A stretch of 63,339 nucleotides of DNA from Bacteroidota bacterium. GTDB taxonomy: Bacteria > Bacteroidota > Ignavibacteria > Ignavibacteriales > Ignavibacteriaceae. A program made the position numbers and the translations under genes. Below are positions 54,317-63,339 of the stretch, piece by piece. The first letter of the stretch is position 1. Every line of letters starts with the position of its first letter. A model generated the notes under the pieces. The model ran no database searches and was not told the DNA's origin. It worked only from the letters and a program-made list of their open reading frames with translations. The stretch spans positions 1-63,339 of the forward strand of contig JAKAJV010000056.1 of NCBI GenBank assembly GCA_021813585.1, in the 5' to 3' direction.

Positions 54317-56305
54317 CTATTTAATTAAAACGAACTTTTTTATGCCGTAAAATTCACCGGCTTTAATCCGGTAATAATATACTCCGGTCGATAGATTATC
54401 TCCGTTGAAAATAATACTGTATTCTCCGGCAGGCTTAATTTCGTTTACCAGTGTCTCCACTTTCTGCCCAAGCGTGTTATACACTTCCAATACAACAAAG
54501 GATGTAGAAGGTATTGAATATTTAATTATTGTTGCCGGATTAAACGGGTTTGGATAATTCTGCATTAACTTAAAGCTGCCCGGACTAATATTGTTTTCGC
54601 TTAGTACGGAAGTAACGATAGTGTTTTTGCCATTATCATAAACTATCTCGCCTCCCACAATAGTCATTTCAGCTTCTAAGCCGGTTACCTGGTTCGGAGT
54701 CAAATTATAAAGATCGAGAGACCAGATAACCAGGTCGGCAAATTTACCCGGCTCAAGCGATCCGGTAGTTGTTTCTGCAAAGCCCGCATAAGCAGACCCC
54801 ATAGTGTGAACTCGAAGTGCTTCAGGCATAGTCAGCCGTTCGCTTTGGGTTAGCAGAGTTCCGGTAGTTGTCTTTCTAAATACAGAACCTGCGAACGCCC
54901 ATTTCGGCTCCTGGTAAGGAGAAGCCGGCACATCGCAGCCGAAAGCCAAATGAATCCCCATATCCAGCATTGTCTTTAGCGGAAGTAGACGCTCCATTGT
55001 CGCATCGCTTGTTGCAGTTCTGAATCCGTCGCCGTACCAGGTAATCCACTGGGGTTGAGTTGAAAGAATTATATTGGCATCCTTCATCCTTTGAACTGCG
55101 GTTTGAGTCGGGAACAGGCCGTGTTCAATTCTATGTCTTGCATCCGGCCGCGGGTTTGCCCGCATAGCTTCTTCGAAGGCTGTTATTGTCATATCTATGC
55201 CCTGGTCGCCGCCTACATGCACTGCAACCTGAAGCCCGGTGTTATGCAGCTTCTTGATGATGCGGTTTAATTCATCTTGCGTGTGGTAAGGGTATGAAAT
55301 TTCCGCAGCATACATAGATTTATCATAAAACAGCGTTGTCCTTCCGGATAAGCCTCCATCCATAGCAAGTTTCCATCCGGCAAATTTAAACCGTCCGGAG
55401 TCATAGTTTTTCAAATTTTTTAATACCGAATCAACTTCCTTTTCGGTATCTAAATACAAAAGTGCATACAAGCGTATTTTAAGCTTAGAGCTGTCTGCAT
55501 ATTGTTTGTATAATTGAATATCCTTAAGACTGCCGACTATTACATCCTGTACGGATGTATAACCTGCCTGAAAACAAAGCGACTGACCAATGTCAGTATC
55601 TGCAAATTTTTGCTCATCGGTTCTGTCGCCGTATCCAGTTGCATATCGGCCTACAAGATTTTCGGCCGGGTAATGGGAAAGAATGCCGCTCGGTTGGCCT
55701 GTACTATCGTGAATAATTAAGCTGCTAGGTGGATTAGGGGTGCTGCTGTCTATACCCGCTATACCCAGTGCTTTAGAATTTACGGCAGAATACTGACCGC
55801 TGCTGTGGCGCAGATAAACCGGATTGTTAGGAGTAACAGCATCCAGATCCCACCTGTCAATAGTTTCATCTTGTTTAAGTGTAAATCCCTGGTTGCCCGA
55901 GATCCAATCTCCGGGATTAATTGTTTTAACATACTCTCCAAGTACTTTCAGCAAGTCGGCTTTGCATGTAACAACCGGGTGTCTGATGTTAAGATATCCC
56001 GGCCAAAATTGAGCGCCGTAATACATCATGTGATAATGCGAATCGATTAGTCCTGGCGATACAGTCTTCCCTTTAAGATCAATAAGCCGGCAAGGTGAGC
56101 CTGCCATAGGAAGAATATCAGTATCATTTCCTAGGGCAAGTACTTTATCCCCCTTAACTGCTACTGCCTTGTAAATATGGTCCTGCGGGTCTACGGAAAT
56201 TATTTTCCCGTTGTACAAGATCAAATCCGCTTTATCTTGAGCCGGTAAGAGCACAGTATAAGAAATGATCAGCGCTCCGATAAAAAGAATAATTTTAGTT
56301 ACCAT
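54317..56305 (-). CDS. Secreted YtcJ-like amidohydrolase with T9SS sorting domain
   Basis: 662 residues. Signal peptide (1-22), then an amidohydrolase-3 domain (about 25-560) with DSHYHMMYYG (metal HxH), VHVGGDQG, HRIEHG and FGCDVPAS, then GKFADLVIW. A T9SS type A sorting domain occupies about 580-662 (NYPNPFNPATIIKY to the end). Relatives hydrolyse exocyclic amide or imine bonds of varied compounds; the substrate is open. T9SS export of this enzyme class is uncommon and suggests surface or extracellular action. Confidence 0.92.
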   Translation of the reverse strand: MVTKIILFIGALIISYTVLLPAQDKADLILYNGKIISVDPQDHIYKAVAVKGDKVLALGNDTDILPMAGSPCRLIDLKGKTVSPGLIDSHYHMMYYGAQFWPGYLNIRHPVVTCKADLLKVLGEYVKTINPGDWISGNQGFTLKQDETIDRWDLDAVTPNNPVYLRHSSGQYSAVNSKALGIAGIDSSTPNPPSSLIIHDSTGQPSGILSHYPAENLVGRYATGYGDRTDEQKFADTDIGQSLCFQAGYTSVQDVIVGSLKDIQLYKQYADSSKLKIRLYALLYLDTEKEVDSVLKNLKNYDSGRFKFAGWKLAMDGGLSGRTTLFYDKSMYAAEISYPYHTQDELNRIIKKLHNTGLQVAVHVGGDQGIDMTITAFEEAMRANPRPDARHRIEHGLFPTQTAVQRMKDANIILSTQPQWITWYGDGFRTATSDATMERLLPLKTMLDMGIHLAFGCDVPASPYQEPKWAFAGSVFRKTTTGTLLTQSERLTMPEALRVHTMGSAYAGFAETTTGSLEPGKFADLVIWSLDLYNLTPNQVTGLEAEMTIVGGEIVYDNGKNTIVTSVLSENNISPGSFKLMQNYPNPFNPATIIKYSIPSTSFVVLEVYNTLGQKVETLVNEIKPAGEYSIIFNGDNLSTGVYYYRIKAGEFYGIKKFVLIK

Positions 56306-56688
56306 GGCATTCTCCTTTTATTTTTATAAAAAAGAAAAGTTGATTGCTTTTATCCTTTAACGGGTGCATCTTTAACTGCGACGTAGATTTGGGGCGTATA
56401 CTTTTAAAAATAGCTGCTGTACTAGAATAGCGGATAGAAAATTTTTATTTTTTATTATGTTCCTAAAAATACTGGCATTAACCCACTTACTATTTTTTAT
56501 CGCTTAAATGGATGCGGAGACTTAGTTTTCCATATATAACTTAATAATTAGTTCGTTAAAATGCATTAAAAATTTTTACTTACACAGAAAAATTTTTCGA
56601 AGGGTATTTAGTGAGGTGTAGACAAATATTTATTTAAGAAGTAATGCCGGTATAAAGAATACACCGGCATTTTTAATTTTGTTTAAAA
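56306..56688. other. 383-bp region between the amidohydrolase and bacterioferritin genes
   Basis: AT-rich. Contains an AGGAGAAT-type ribosome-binding site for the amidohydrolase (minus strand, just right of 56305) and the hairpin at 56643. I see no gene or clear promoter in the rest. Confidence 0.5.
56643..56671 (-). terminator. Hairpin downstream of the bacterioferritin gene
   Basis: Nine-base perfect stem AATGCCGGT / ACCGGCATT with an 11-base loop, 17 bases beyond the bacterioferritin stop codon. The better T-run is on the plus strand, so it may act in both directions. Confidence 0.6.
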
Positions 56689-57192
56689 CTAGTTTTGAGT
56701 ACCTGCTGCGGGAACTCCTATTACTTTGCTTCTCTCGATCGATTGAAGCGCCAGGTAATTATCTCCGAATTTCTTCAGGTTCTCCAGTTCGTTATCATAT
56801 TGATCAAAGTGAACTTCTTCTTCGGAGACGAGGCTTTCAAACAACTGCTTTGAAACAGAGTCGGCATTTGCAGAACATTCATTGGCCCAAAGGTTGTATT
56901 CCTTAGCGCTTTCATCTTCCATTTGAGCGGCTATCTTAAGCATATCTTCCACTCTGTGAATTTTCCGTACTTCAGAGGAAGCATGCATTTCAACCTCACC
57001 TTTCAGAAATAAAATCCTGTCCGCCAATCTTTCTATGTGCAGCATTTCCTGTATAGCCGTTCGTTTAAAAAGGTTTGCAAGCAGGTCGTAGCCCTCATCA
57101 TCGCAATGAAAATGGAAGTACATATACTGGTGTACTGCGGAAAGTTCGTCTGCTACTGCTTTATTTAGCAACTCTATACTTTTTGTATGCAT
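56689..57192 (-). CDS. Bacterioferritin-like iron storage protein
   Basis: 167 residues, four-helix bundle. Di-iron ligands can be placed: Glu in DELSAVHQY (about 17), Glu and His in QEMLHIE (about 48-52), Glu in DESAKEY (about 95), and Glu/His in SEEEVHFD (about 127-132). The methionine next to the second glutamate, which binds heme in classical bacterioferritin, is kept. Stores iron and detoxifies ferrous iron. Monocistronic. Confidence 0.88.
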   Translation of the reverse strand: MHTKSIELLNKAVADELSAVHQYMYFHFHCDDEGYDLLANLFKRTAIQEMLHIERLADRILFLKGEVEMHASSEVRKIHRVEDMLKIAAQMEDESAKEYNLWANECSANADSVSKQLFESLVSEEEVHFDQYDNELENLKKFGDNYLALQSIERSKVIGVPAAGTQN

Positions 57193-57254
57193 TTTATTTC
57201 TTTCCTTAATAATGTTAAAAATTTATACTGTAAAATAATGAATTCTCTACAAAT

Positions 57255-58307
57255 TCACAGATCGTAACCAATACTAACGGAAAAGATATCATATTTTGTA
57301 TCTTCACTAAAAAGCATGTTTAAATTCGGGTTGGGCAGTCTGGTGTAATCTGCAAGTAAATTTAACGGCAAATTTACCTTAAACAATTTCTTAAACGGGA
57401 AATAAAAACCAACTCCGTAAGTGAATTCGGATATTTTACTTTTTTCACCATTCACAAATGGACCTGGAGCGTTTGTGTAAAATATCCTCCACGTAATTTT
57501 ATAAGTTCTAGAATGGAAAGTTCAGCGCCTAAATTTATCGACGAATAGTATTTCGAGTTAATAACGTCTTGGTAATCAATTGAGAAGCGAATATCGAACA
57601 ATGAGAAATCATTATAATTGATTGAGCTTGATTCAATTTCATAAGCGGCACCTGCTCTTAATATTGAAGGCGGCGCTCTTAACGACTTCATTTTCTACTT
57701 TTGAATTTATGAGATTGGTAATGCTTATTCCAAAATCCAGGTTATAAGTGTTATTATTTTTTATCGTCAATCTTTTAATGAAGCCTGCGTCTAGAAAGAA
57801 TGAGTTGTATTCATCATATCCAAATTGATCGAAATAATAATTTATATTAACTCCTATGCCGGTCATCTCCGGTATTTGTACAGCATAGGAAGAAGTAAAC
57901 AAATACATCTTCGGTATAATTTTTACGTTGTAATAATACATTTTATTATATATGCTATACTCTTGACCGAGAGAATAATATTTAACGTTTAACGCAAAAG
58001 CACCGGCTTTACCGGGATTAAAGTAAACACCGTAATTACTTAAAAAGGCTTTCGGCTGTTCCTGATGGCCGGGGGTTAGCAAAGAATAATTAAATCCATA
58101 ACCATTATACAATGTTATAGAGGCCGGGTTTAAATATGCCGAATAAGCATCGCCGAAGGAAGTTACAGAACCTCTTCCTAGCGCTTCGGCCCTTGCATTA
58201 GTTTGCTGCTGTAAAAAGAAGTAACTTTTATAACCGTTGTAAGTTTGGCAAAAAATAATTTTTTGAAGAGATAAAATAACCCCGGTTATAAAAAATAATT
58301 TATTCAC
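57255..58307 (-). pseudogene. PorV/PorQ-type outer-membrane beta-barrel gene broken by two frameshifts
   Basis: Three frames read in order make one protein of about 345 residues: 58307-57639, then a shifted frame to about 57452, then the original phase to 57255. The first piece has a signal peptide and the PorV start (ARAEALGRGSVTSFGDAYSAYLNPA). The second begins with PPSILRAGAAYEIES and the third ends FSVSIGYDL, both typical of this family. The shifts lie near 57665-57690 and 57465-57480; the first is like a one-base gain and the second a one-base loss, so the phase is restored. Either the gene is decayed or the sequence contains two errors. PorV shuttles T9SS cargo in Bacteroidota, but the family in this phylum is large and the function here is not certain. 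Confidence 0.75.
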
Positions 58308-58315
58308 GGCTTCCC

Positions 58316-59278
58316 TTATAATATCCCAATTGTAAACACGATAGCCCCGTCGTTGTAATCGTTGAATGAAATTGTATAACCGAGTTCAATTACTACCTGG
58401 AAATTATACGTATGCAGCAGCCTTAAGCCGGTATTTAAAGACAGTTCAAATCCGTCCGTACTTTTTTCCTCATGTGAGTTCTGAGTGTAATAATTATACT
58501 GGGGGGAATCATGGGAAATCCAATGAAATCCGAAAGCGCCGCCGATATACGGACAAATATCTTTCTTCGAGAATAAGTAATCACCGTAAATATTCATTGC
58601 AAAGCCTTTGCGCGCAGCCAGCAGCATTCCTACGGCAAATTTTTCCAGCTCATAGTCCAGGCGGAAATCAACTATAAAGCTTTTATCTACGTTATCGTAC
58701 CCATTCTGGGGATAGAGATAGCCGAATGAAATGCCAAAGTTTTTTCTAGAAGACCTTCTTAATGACTCTTCAGATTCCCCCTGGTAAATCTTGCCTACTT
58801 CGGCGTTAGCTGAAACAGAAGTAAGATTAACCGTACTAATTGCAATTCTTTCCATTACAGGCTGTAAATCTTCTATGCTTATTGCCGTTACCTGGTCCAG
58901 CAAAACGTCCTTCCCGGTATTTACATCAACAACAAAGTACTGCACAACAATCTTGTTGCCAAGAACCGATAACTTGCATCCCAGCACTCGGTTTGCGTTT
59001 ACAACTTTACCGATAGCTGCTGCGCATTTACTGTCCATACATTCTAACGATTTAATATATTCCTTCAGTTGATTTGAAGTAACTACTTCAGTCTTATTTT
59101 GCTTTTCGAGTGCGAGCTCCAGTATAGATTGAACTGTGCCAACCGAAATAGAATCAATTCCATTTGAATTTAAAGGCAGTACTGCAATCTTAACGTTGGA
59201 AGTATCCTGGGCTGAAGCATTAATAACGGCTAAAAAAAAGAAAAACGAAATGAAGACAGGTATATGGTAATTTTTCAC
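58316..59278 (-). CDS. Exported protein with TolB/CsgG-like N-domain and C-terminal beta-barrel-like region
   Basis: 320 residues. Signal peptide (1-24). Residues about 28-155 contain VKIAVLPLNSNGID, LEKQNKTEVVTSNQL and the CMDSKCAAAIGKVVNANRVLGCKL segment seen in CsgG/TolB-N-like domains of lipoprotein assemblies. Residues about 185-320 have alternating strands (FGISFGYLYPQNGYD, KGFAMNIYGDYLF, ELGYTISFND) like an outer-membrane barrel. It starts upstream of the PorV-like gene, eight bases from it, so the two are one transcript. Function unknown. Confidence 0.8.
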   Translation of the reverse strand: MKNYHIPVFISFFFFLAVINASAQDTSNVKIAVLPLNSNGIDSISVGTVQSILELALEKQNKTEVVTSNQLKEYIKSLECMDSKCAAAIGKVVNANRVLGCKLSVLGNKIVVQYFVVDVNTGKDVLLDQVTAISIEDLQPVMERIAISTVNLTSVSANAEVGKIYQGESEESLRRSSRKNFGISFGYLYPQNGYDNVDKSFIVDFRLDYELEKFAVGMLLAARKGFAMNIYGDYLFSKKDICPYIGGAFGFHWISHDSPQYNYYTQNSHEEKSTDGFELSLNTGLRLLHTYNFQVVIELGYTISFNDYNDGAIVFTIGIL

Positions 59279-59411
59279 TTGCTCACCCTTTCTTAAAAAT
59301 CAAAAGACAGTTCCCGAACCCTTTTATTTTGTTGTCACTAACTTCAAAAATAAAGGAATTAAAGTCAATGTTAAAGCATGGGCATATTCAGTAATTTCCC
59401 ACGAAAATATT

Positions 59412-60644
59412 TTACTCATATCTTAAAGCTTCTATCGGGTCCAGGTTTGCAGCTTTATAAGCCGGATAAGTACCGAAAATAACTCCTACAATAATGCAAA
59501 TAGACAGGCCTAAAATAACCCAGTCGTACGGAATAGCTGAGGAAGCGTTTAAGAAGCTCCCGGCAAGGTTGCCTATACCTATTCCGAGAAAGATTCCGAT
59601 TACCCCGCCGATGCAGCATAGAGTTATGGCTTCCGCAAGAAACTGGAATAAGATATTCGACTTTCGGGCGCCGACTGCCTTCCTAATTCCTATTTCCCGC
59701 GTCCGCTCGGTTACGGAGACAAGCATAATATTCATTATGCCTACGCCAGCAGCCAGCAATGCAATTACAGATATAATTAATGCGCCTATCTTAACTCCGC
59801 CGGTAATATCATTTACCTGTCCGAGCAGGGATTCGTTGCTGAATATCTCAAAATCGTTTTCCTGGCCCGGAAGCACTTTTCGGATAGTTCTGAAGAATCC
59901 GATTGCCGATTCAATTGTTTCGTCATAATCTTCTGCAAAATTGGACATGACTGTAATGTTAATGCTTCTGGAATATTTTCCGTACATATTCTGAAAAGTT
60001 GAGATGGGAATGACTGCATAATTATCATGGCTTTGCCCGAACAGCTGCGGTTGTCTTTCCATTACGCCAATTACAATAAAAGGCTTTTTATCTATTCTGA
60101 TTATCTGACCCAAAGGATTTATATTCGGGAACAGAAGATCGACAATATCTTTGCCGATTATGCAAACGTCGTTTGAGTATTTAACATCTATATCCCGTAT
60201 ATCCCTGCCGTCGGCAACTATCCAATTATTGGTGTTCATTGCCTCGGCAGTAATTCCTGCCAGTGCAATATTGGGATTGGATTCAATATTGCCGAATTTA
60301 ACTATAACGCCGCCCTGCCATTGCTCGGCGCCAATGTATTTAGCCTGCTTCAGCATATCCTTCAGCCTGTAATAATCTTCCAGAGTAATATCTTTCCTAT
60401 TCCGGTACCTTTGCCACGAATCGTGTCCGCCCGTGTGTAAGATCGGAAATTTTTGGATTTGAAAAGTATTCTTGCTGAGTAAGGAAAGACCGCTTTCTAT
60501 GCTGGACTGCAGCATTGTTATTATAGTAACAATAACAATTATCGAAAATATTCCCACCACAATGCCGAGAATTGTTAAGAAAGTCCTGAGGCGGTTTGTT
60601 TTCAAAGAATCTAAAGAGACGAAAAAGATTTGACTTAGTTTCAT
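59412..60644 (-). CDS. MacB/FtsX-type ABC transporter permease (copy 1)
   Basis: 410 residues: TM1 (about 20-45), a periplasmic MacB_PCD domain (about 48-275) and three C-terminal TMs in the FtsX domain, with VSVTERTREIGIRKAVGA and the closing AANLDPIEALRYE. Members export lipoproteins, peptides or macrolides with a partner ATPase. No ATPase gene is adjacent in the window. It shares near-identical C-terminal segments with the next two genes, indicating tandem duplication. Confidence 0.92.
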   Translation of the reverse strand: MKLSQIFFVSLDSLKTNRLRTFLTILGIVVGIFSIIVIVTIITMLQSSIESGLSLLSKNTFQIQKFPILHTGGHDSWQRYRNRKDITLEDYYRLKDMLKQAKYIGAEQWQGGVIVKFGNIESNPNIALAGITAEAMNTNNWIVADGRDIRDIDVKYSNDVCIIGKDIVDLLFPNINPLGQIIRIDKKPFIVIGVMERQPQLFGQSHDNYAVIPISTFQNMYGKYSRSINITVMSNFAEDYDETIESAIGFFRTIRKVLPGQENDFEIFSNESLLGQVNDITGGVKIGALIISVIALLAAGVGIMNIMLVSVTERTREIGIRKAVGARKSNILFQFLAEAITLCCIGGVIGIFLGIGIGNLAGSFLNASSAIPYDWVILGLSICIIVGVIFGTYPAYKAANLDPIEALRYE

Positions 60645-60748
60645 AATTTCACTTCATTTTAATGCTTATAATTAAAATTAATTAAACCATAAAATGACCG
60701 GAGAATTAGAACAGATCAAATACTACAAACTTTTTGGGAAGCTATAGA

Positions 60749-61975
60749 TCATTCATATCTCAAGGCTTCAATGGGATCCAGGTTTGCTGCCTTGTACGCC
60801 GGGTAAGTACCAAAGATTATACCTACAATTAAGCACATGCTTAGACCTATCATCACCCATAAATAAGGTATAACCGTTACCGCATTTAAAAATGATCCGG
60901 CAAAATTACCAATGCCGATTCCTAAAATAATTCCGATTACACCGCCGATTAAAGATAGTACGACGGCCTCAAAAAGGAACTGCAGAAGAATTATGTTCTT
61001 CCTGGCGCCTACTGCTTTCCTAATTCCTATTTCACGTGTTCTTTCGGTAACGGAGACGAGCATTATATTCATAATGCCTACCCCGGCGGCAATTAAAGCA
61101 ATAATAGAAATTACCATTGCGCCTATTTTTACTCCCGAAGTTATATCATTTATCTGGGCTATAACCGATTCGTTGCTGAATATCTCAAAATCATTTTCAT
61201 GGCCGGGTAATATTTTGCGTATCGTTCTCATGTAGCCGATAGCGGATTCGATTGTAGCGAGGTAATTTTCCTTAGAAGTGGACATCACAGTAATATCCAC
61301 ATCCGAATTTCTTCTGCCGTAAACCGATTGAAAGGTTGTAATGGGGATAACGATATAATTATCCTGCGTCGAGCCGAATATGTCCGGCTTCTTCTTAAGA
61401 ACACCGATAACTTTGTAAGGCTTGCCGTCAACTCTAACTTCCTTACCGACAGGATAGATTTTGTTAAAAATCTTATCAACAATATAATGCCCTAGTACAC
61501 AAACATGATCTCCGTATTCAATTTCTTTTAATAGGAACTCACGCCCGTCTTCAATTTCCAGATTAAGTGTCTTGTATACTCCTTGAGTAACCCCGACTAT
61601 ATATGTATCCGGGTTAGTTTCCCAGCTTCCGAACTTTACCACCTTGCCGCCGTCTCCCTGAAATGCACCCATGCATTCAACATTTTGCATCATACCTTCC
61701 AGCCGGTAAAAATCTTCAAGCGTTATATCTTTTCTGTTCCTGTATTTAAGCCACAGGTCATGACTCATTAAAGCAGGAAATTTCCTTATCTCAAACGTAT
61801 TCTTGCTTAGGAACTGCGTCCCTTCTTCAATAGTACTTTGAAGCATGGAGATAATCGTCATTATAACAATTATTGAAAAAATGCCGACTACAACTCCGAG
61901 AATAGTTAAAAAAGTTCTCAGCTTATTTGTCTTAAGAGATTCAAACGAGACGAAAAAAATCTGGTTTATTTTCAT
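60749..61975 (-). CDS. MacB/FtsX-type ABC transporter permease (copy 2)
   Basis: 408 residues with the same four-helix MacB layout as its neighbours. The membrane helices and the VTERTREIGIRKAVGARK motif are almost identical to copy 1, whereas the periplasmic domain (about 55-270) has diverged more. The gap to copy 1 is 104 bases and to copy 3 is 202 bases; no promoter of the TTTG type was found in either. Confidence 0.92.
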   Translation of the reverse strand: MKINQIFFVSFESLKTNKLRTFLTILGVVVGIFSIIVIMTIISMLQSTIEEGTQFLSKNTFEIRKFPALMSHDLWLKYRNRKDITLEDFYRLEGMMQNVECMGAFQGDGGKVVKFGSWETNPDTYIVGVTQGVYKTLNLEIEDGREFLLKEIEYGDHVCVLGHYIVDKIFNKIYPVGKEVRVDGKPYKVIGVLKKKPDIFGSTQDNYIVIPITTFQSVYGRRNSDVDITVMSTSKENYLATIESAIGYMRTIRKILPGHENDFEIFSNESVIAQINDITSGVKIGAMVISIIALIAAGVGIMNIMLVSVTERTREIGIRKAVGARKNIILLQFLFEAVVLSLIGGVIGIILGIGIGNFAGSFLNAVTVIPYLWVMIGLSMCLIVGIIFGTYPAYKAANLDPIEALRYE

Positions 61976-62135
61976 CGAACTCCCCGCTTATCTAAATTAA
62001 CAAAATAATTTATTTAAATAGAGTATTTATCAAGTTCAACTTGTGTCTAAAATAATCATAGAGAATAAAAAAAACAACTAATTATACATGAATGGAAATT
62101 TGATAGTTTGGAGATGGAAAAGAGAACTTAGACTA

Positions 62136-62167
62136 CTTCTAAGACCGGTCTTAACCGGCCTTAGAAG
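62136..62167 (-). repeat. Long hairpin between permease copies 2 and 3
   Basis: CTTCTAAG (62136-62143) pairs with CTTAGAAG (62160-62167); after one mismatch CCGGT pairs with ACCGG around a four-base loop. It is placed 10 bases after the copy 3 stop codon and may stabilise or end that message, but has no T-run. Confidence 0.55.
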
Positions 62168-62177
62168 GATATGCAAT

Positions 62178-63339
62178 TTACTCGTAGCGCAGCGCTTCTA
62201 TCGGGTCTAGGTTGGCGGCCTTATACGCCGGATAAGTACCGAAGACAACCCCAACCATTAGACACAAGGTGAACCCGATAAGGATCCAGTTAACAGGTAT
62301 TGCCATCTGGGCGTGAAGGAAACTGCCGGCCAGGTTGCCTATACCTACACCAAGGATTATCCCGATAAGTCCGCCAGTTAAAGATAGAACCACTGCTTCA
62401 ATAAGGAATTGAAGCATTATAAGTTTTTTTCTCGCGCCGATTGCTTTCCTAATTCCTATCTCTCTTGTTCTTTCGGTAACCGAGACGAGCATGATATTCA
62501 TAATGCCAACGCCGGCTGCAATTAAGGCGATAATAGAAACAACTATCGCGCCTATCTTTACTCCGCCCGTAATGTTATTTATTTGAGCAATAACGGATTC
62601 ATTGCTGTAGATGTCAAAATCGTTTTCTTTACCCGGCTGAATCTTCCTGATTATTCGCATATAGCCGGTCGCCGCTTCAATTGTCGATTCGTAATCATGC
62701 TTGTTGTTGGACATAACGGTGATGTCTATGCTTCTGTGCAATTTACCGAAGATATTCTGAAATGTTGTAATAGGAATTAATATGTTGCTGTCGCGGCTTC
62801 TGCCGAATAGCTGCGGCTGCCGTTCCAGTACACCGACGACTTTTACCGGATAGTTATTTATCCTTATTATCTGTCCTACCGGATTTATGCTGGGAAATAA
62901 TTTATCCACAACGTCCTGTCCGATATCGCAAACGTCGTTGGAATATTTTATATCCAGCTCTCTTATATCTCTGCCGTAAGCGGCAGACCAATTATTAGTC
63001 TTCATTGCCTCTGAAGATATGCCTACAACTGAAATGTTAGGATTAGTTTCCTGTCCGTTATATTTAACAACCACGCCGTCCCATTCATCCTGCGCACCGA
63101 CGTATTTGGCATTAGTAAGCATCCCCTTTAACCTGTAATAATCATCGAGTGTAATATCCTGCCTGTTCCTGTATTTTAGCCATGCGCTGCGCCCTCCGGT
63201 CATTATTGCCGGGAACTTTTCTATTGCGAAAGTATTTTGCCCTAAATCGGAAACGCCGTTCTCTATGCTCTTCTGCAGCATAGTTATTATAGTCATTATA
63301 ACTATAATTGAAAATATGCCGACAACAAAACCGAGGATG
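62178..63339 (-). CDS. MacB/FtsX-type ABC transporter permease (copy 3, N-terminus outside window)
   Basis: At least 387 codons are visible. The frame continues upstream of the ATG at 63296 with ILGFVVGIFSIIVI, which matches TM1 of the other copies, so the real start is beyond the right edge. MacB_PCD domain, three C-terminal TMs and the VTERTREIGIRKAIGARK motif are present. A partner ATPase may be encoded further right. Confidence 0.92.
   Translation of the reverse strand, partial: ILGFVVGIFSIIVIMTIITMLQKSIENGVSDLGQNTFAIEKFPAIMTGGRSAWLKYRNRQDITLDDYYRLKGMLTNAKYVGAQDEWDGVVVKYNGQETNPNISVVGISSEAMKTNNWSAAYGRDIRELDIKYSNDVCDIGQDVVDKLFPSINPVGQIIRINNYPVKVVGVLERQPQLFGRSRDSNILIPITTFQNIFGKLHRSIDITVMSNNKHDYESTIEAATGYMRIIRKIQPGKENDFDIYSNESVIAQINNITGGVKIGAIVVSIIALIAAGVGIMNIMLVSVTERTREIGIRKAIGARKKLIMLQFLIEAVVLSLTGGLIGIILGVGIGNLAGSFLHAQMAIPVNWILIGFTLCLMVGVVFGTYPAYKAANLDPIEALRYE

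Noticed and set aside
62178-63296. Start of permease copy 3 at the ATG 63296
   Set aside because: The frame continues upstream to the window edge with sequence matching the first membrane helix of the other two copies.
1-63339. CRISPR array, transposase or prophage genes
   Set aside because: No regularly spaced direct repeats and no mobile-element protein families were seen.

Overview
The window looks like a chromosomal segment of an Ignavibacteria-type bacterium (Chlorobi/Bacteroidota superphylum). Several independent signs agree. Two secreted proteins end in type IX secretion (T9SS) sorting domains of the NYPNPFNP type. There is a GWxTD-domain lipoprotein-like gene, a PorV/PorQ-type outer-membrane gene, the Bacteroidota-type GlmU-like nucleotidyltransferase, and an 11-subunit complex I operon (nuoABCDHIJKLMN, no nuoEFG) like that of Chlorobi. 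Several promoters fit the Bacteroidota pattern TTTG-N20/21-TAnn(n)TTTG. The species assignment is inference; no rRNA is present. Most of the window is housekeeping DNA with short intergenic gaps. I see no CRISPR array, transposase, integrase or prophage.

Layout. 1-622: 3' truncated parA (minus). 741-7219: a minus-strand run read from a PASTA protein through rpe, nagA, folP, cdaA, a family-2 glycosyltransferase, a CHAD protein and a UPF0173 hydrolase. 7452-14047: plus-strand peptide transporter, NFACT/RqcH, a structured-RNA-like leader, GlmU-like protein, nagB and a SixA-type phosphatase. 14059-18742: minus-strand lysine/diaminopimelate operon of the acetylase type (dapA, dapB, dapH, lysC, M20D deacetylase). 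18743-24384: two tRNA-Arg genes, a ClC channel with CBS domains, and an acyl-activating enzyme/ACP/PlsC fusion. 24593-25837: tadA and adk. 25824-29472: GWxTD, pdxA, methyltransferase, ftsE (minus). 29678-34054: rho, then folC, pyrD, pyrK (minus). 34283-37650: TolB-like protein and T9SS-sorted amidase. 37788-41554: alr, an unknown helical protein, mannose-1-phosphate guanylyltransferase and an unusual RpiB-like protein. 41892-52398: nuo operon ended by a strong terminator. 52565-54238: small membrane-anchored protein and a MATE transporter. 54317-59278: secreted amidohydrolase, bacterioferritin, a PorV-like gene broken by two frameshifts, and a TolB/CsgG-like N-domain plus beta-barrel protein. 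59412-63339: three tandem MacB/FtsX-type ABC permeases, the last cut by the window edge.

How the genes fit together. Cell-envelope functions recur: amino-sugar recycling (nagA, nagB, GlmU-like), diaminopimelate and D-alanine supply (dap genes, alr), a PASTA protein, c-di-AMP synthesis (cdaA) and a secreted amidase. Complex I supplies respiratory proton pumping, probably fed by ferredoxin or another donor because the NADH module is absent here. The observations most worth following up are the structured region at 10921-11142, the RpiB-like protein that has lost its catalytic cysteine and carries an EutQ-like N-terminal motif, the recurrent Bacteroidota-type promoters, and the fused acyl-ACP synthetase whose annotated start collides with a tRNA promoter.
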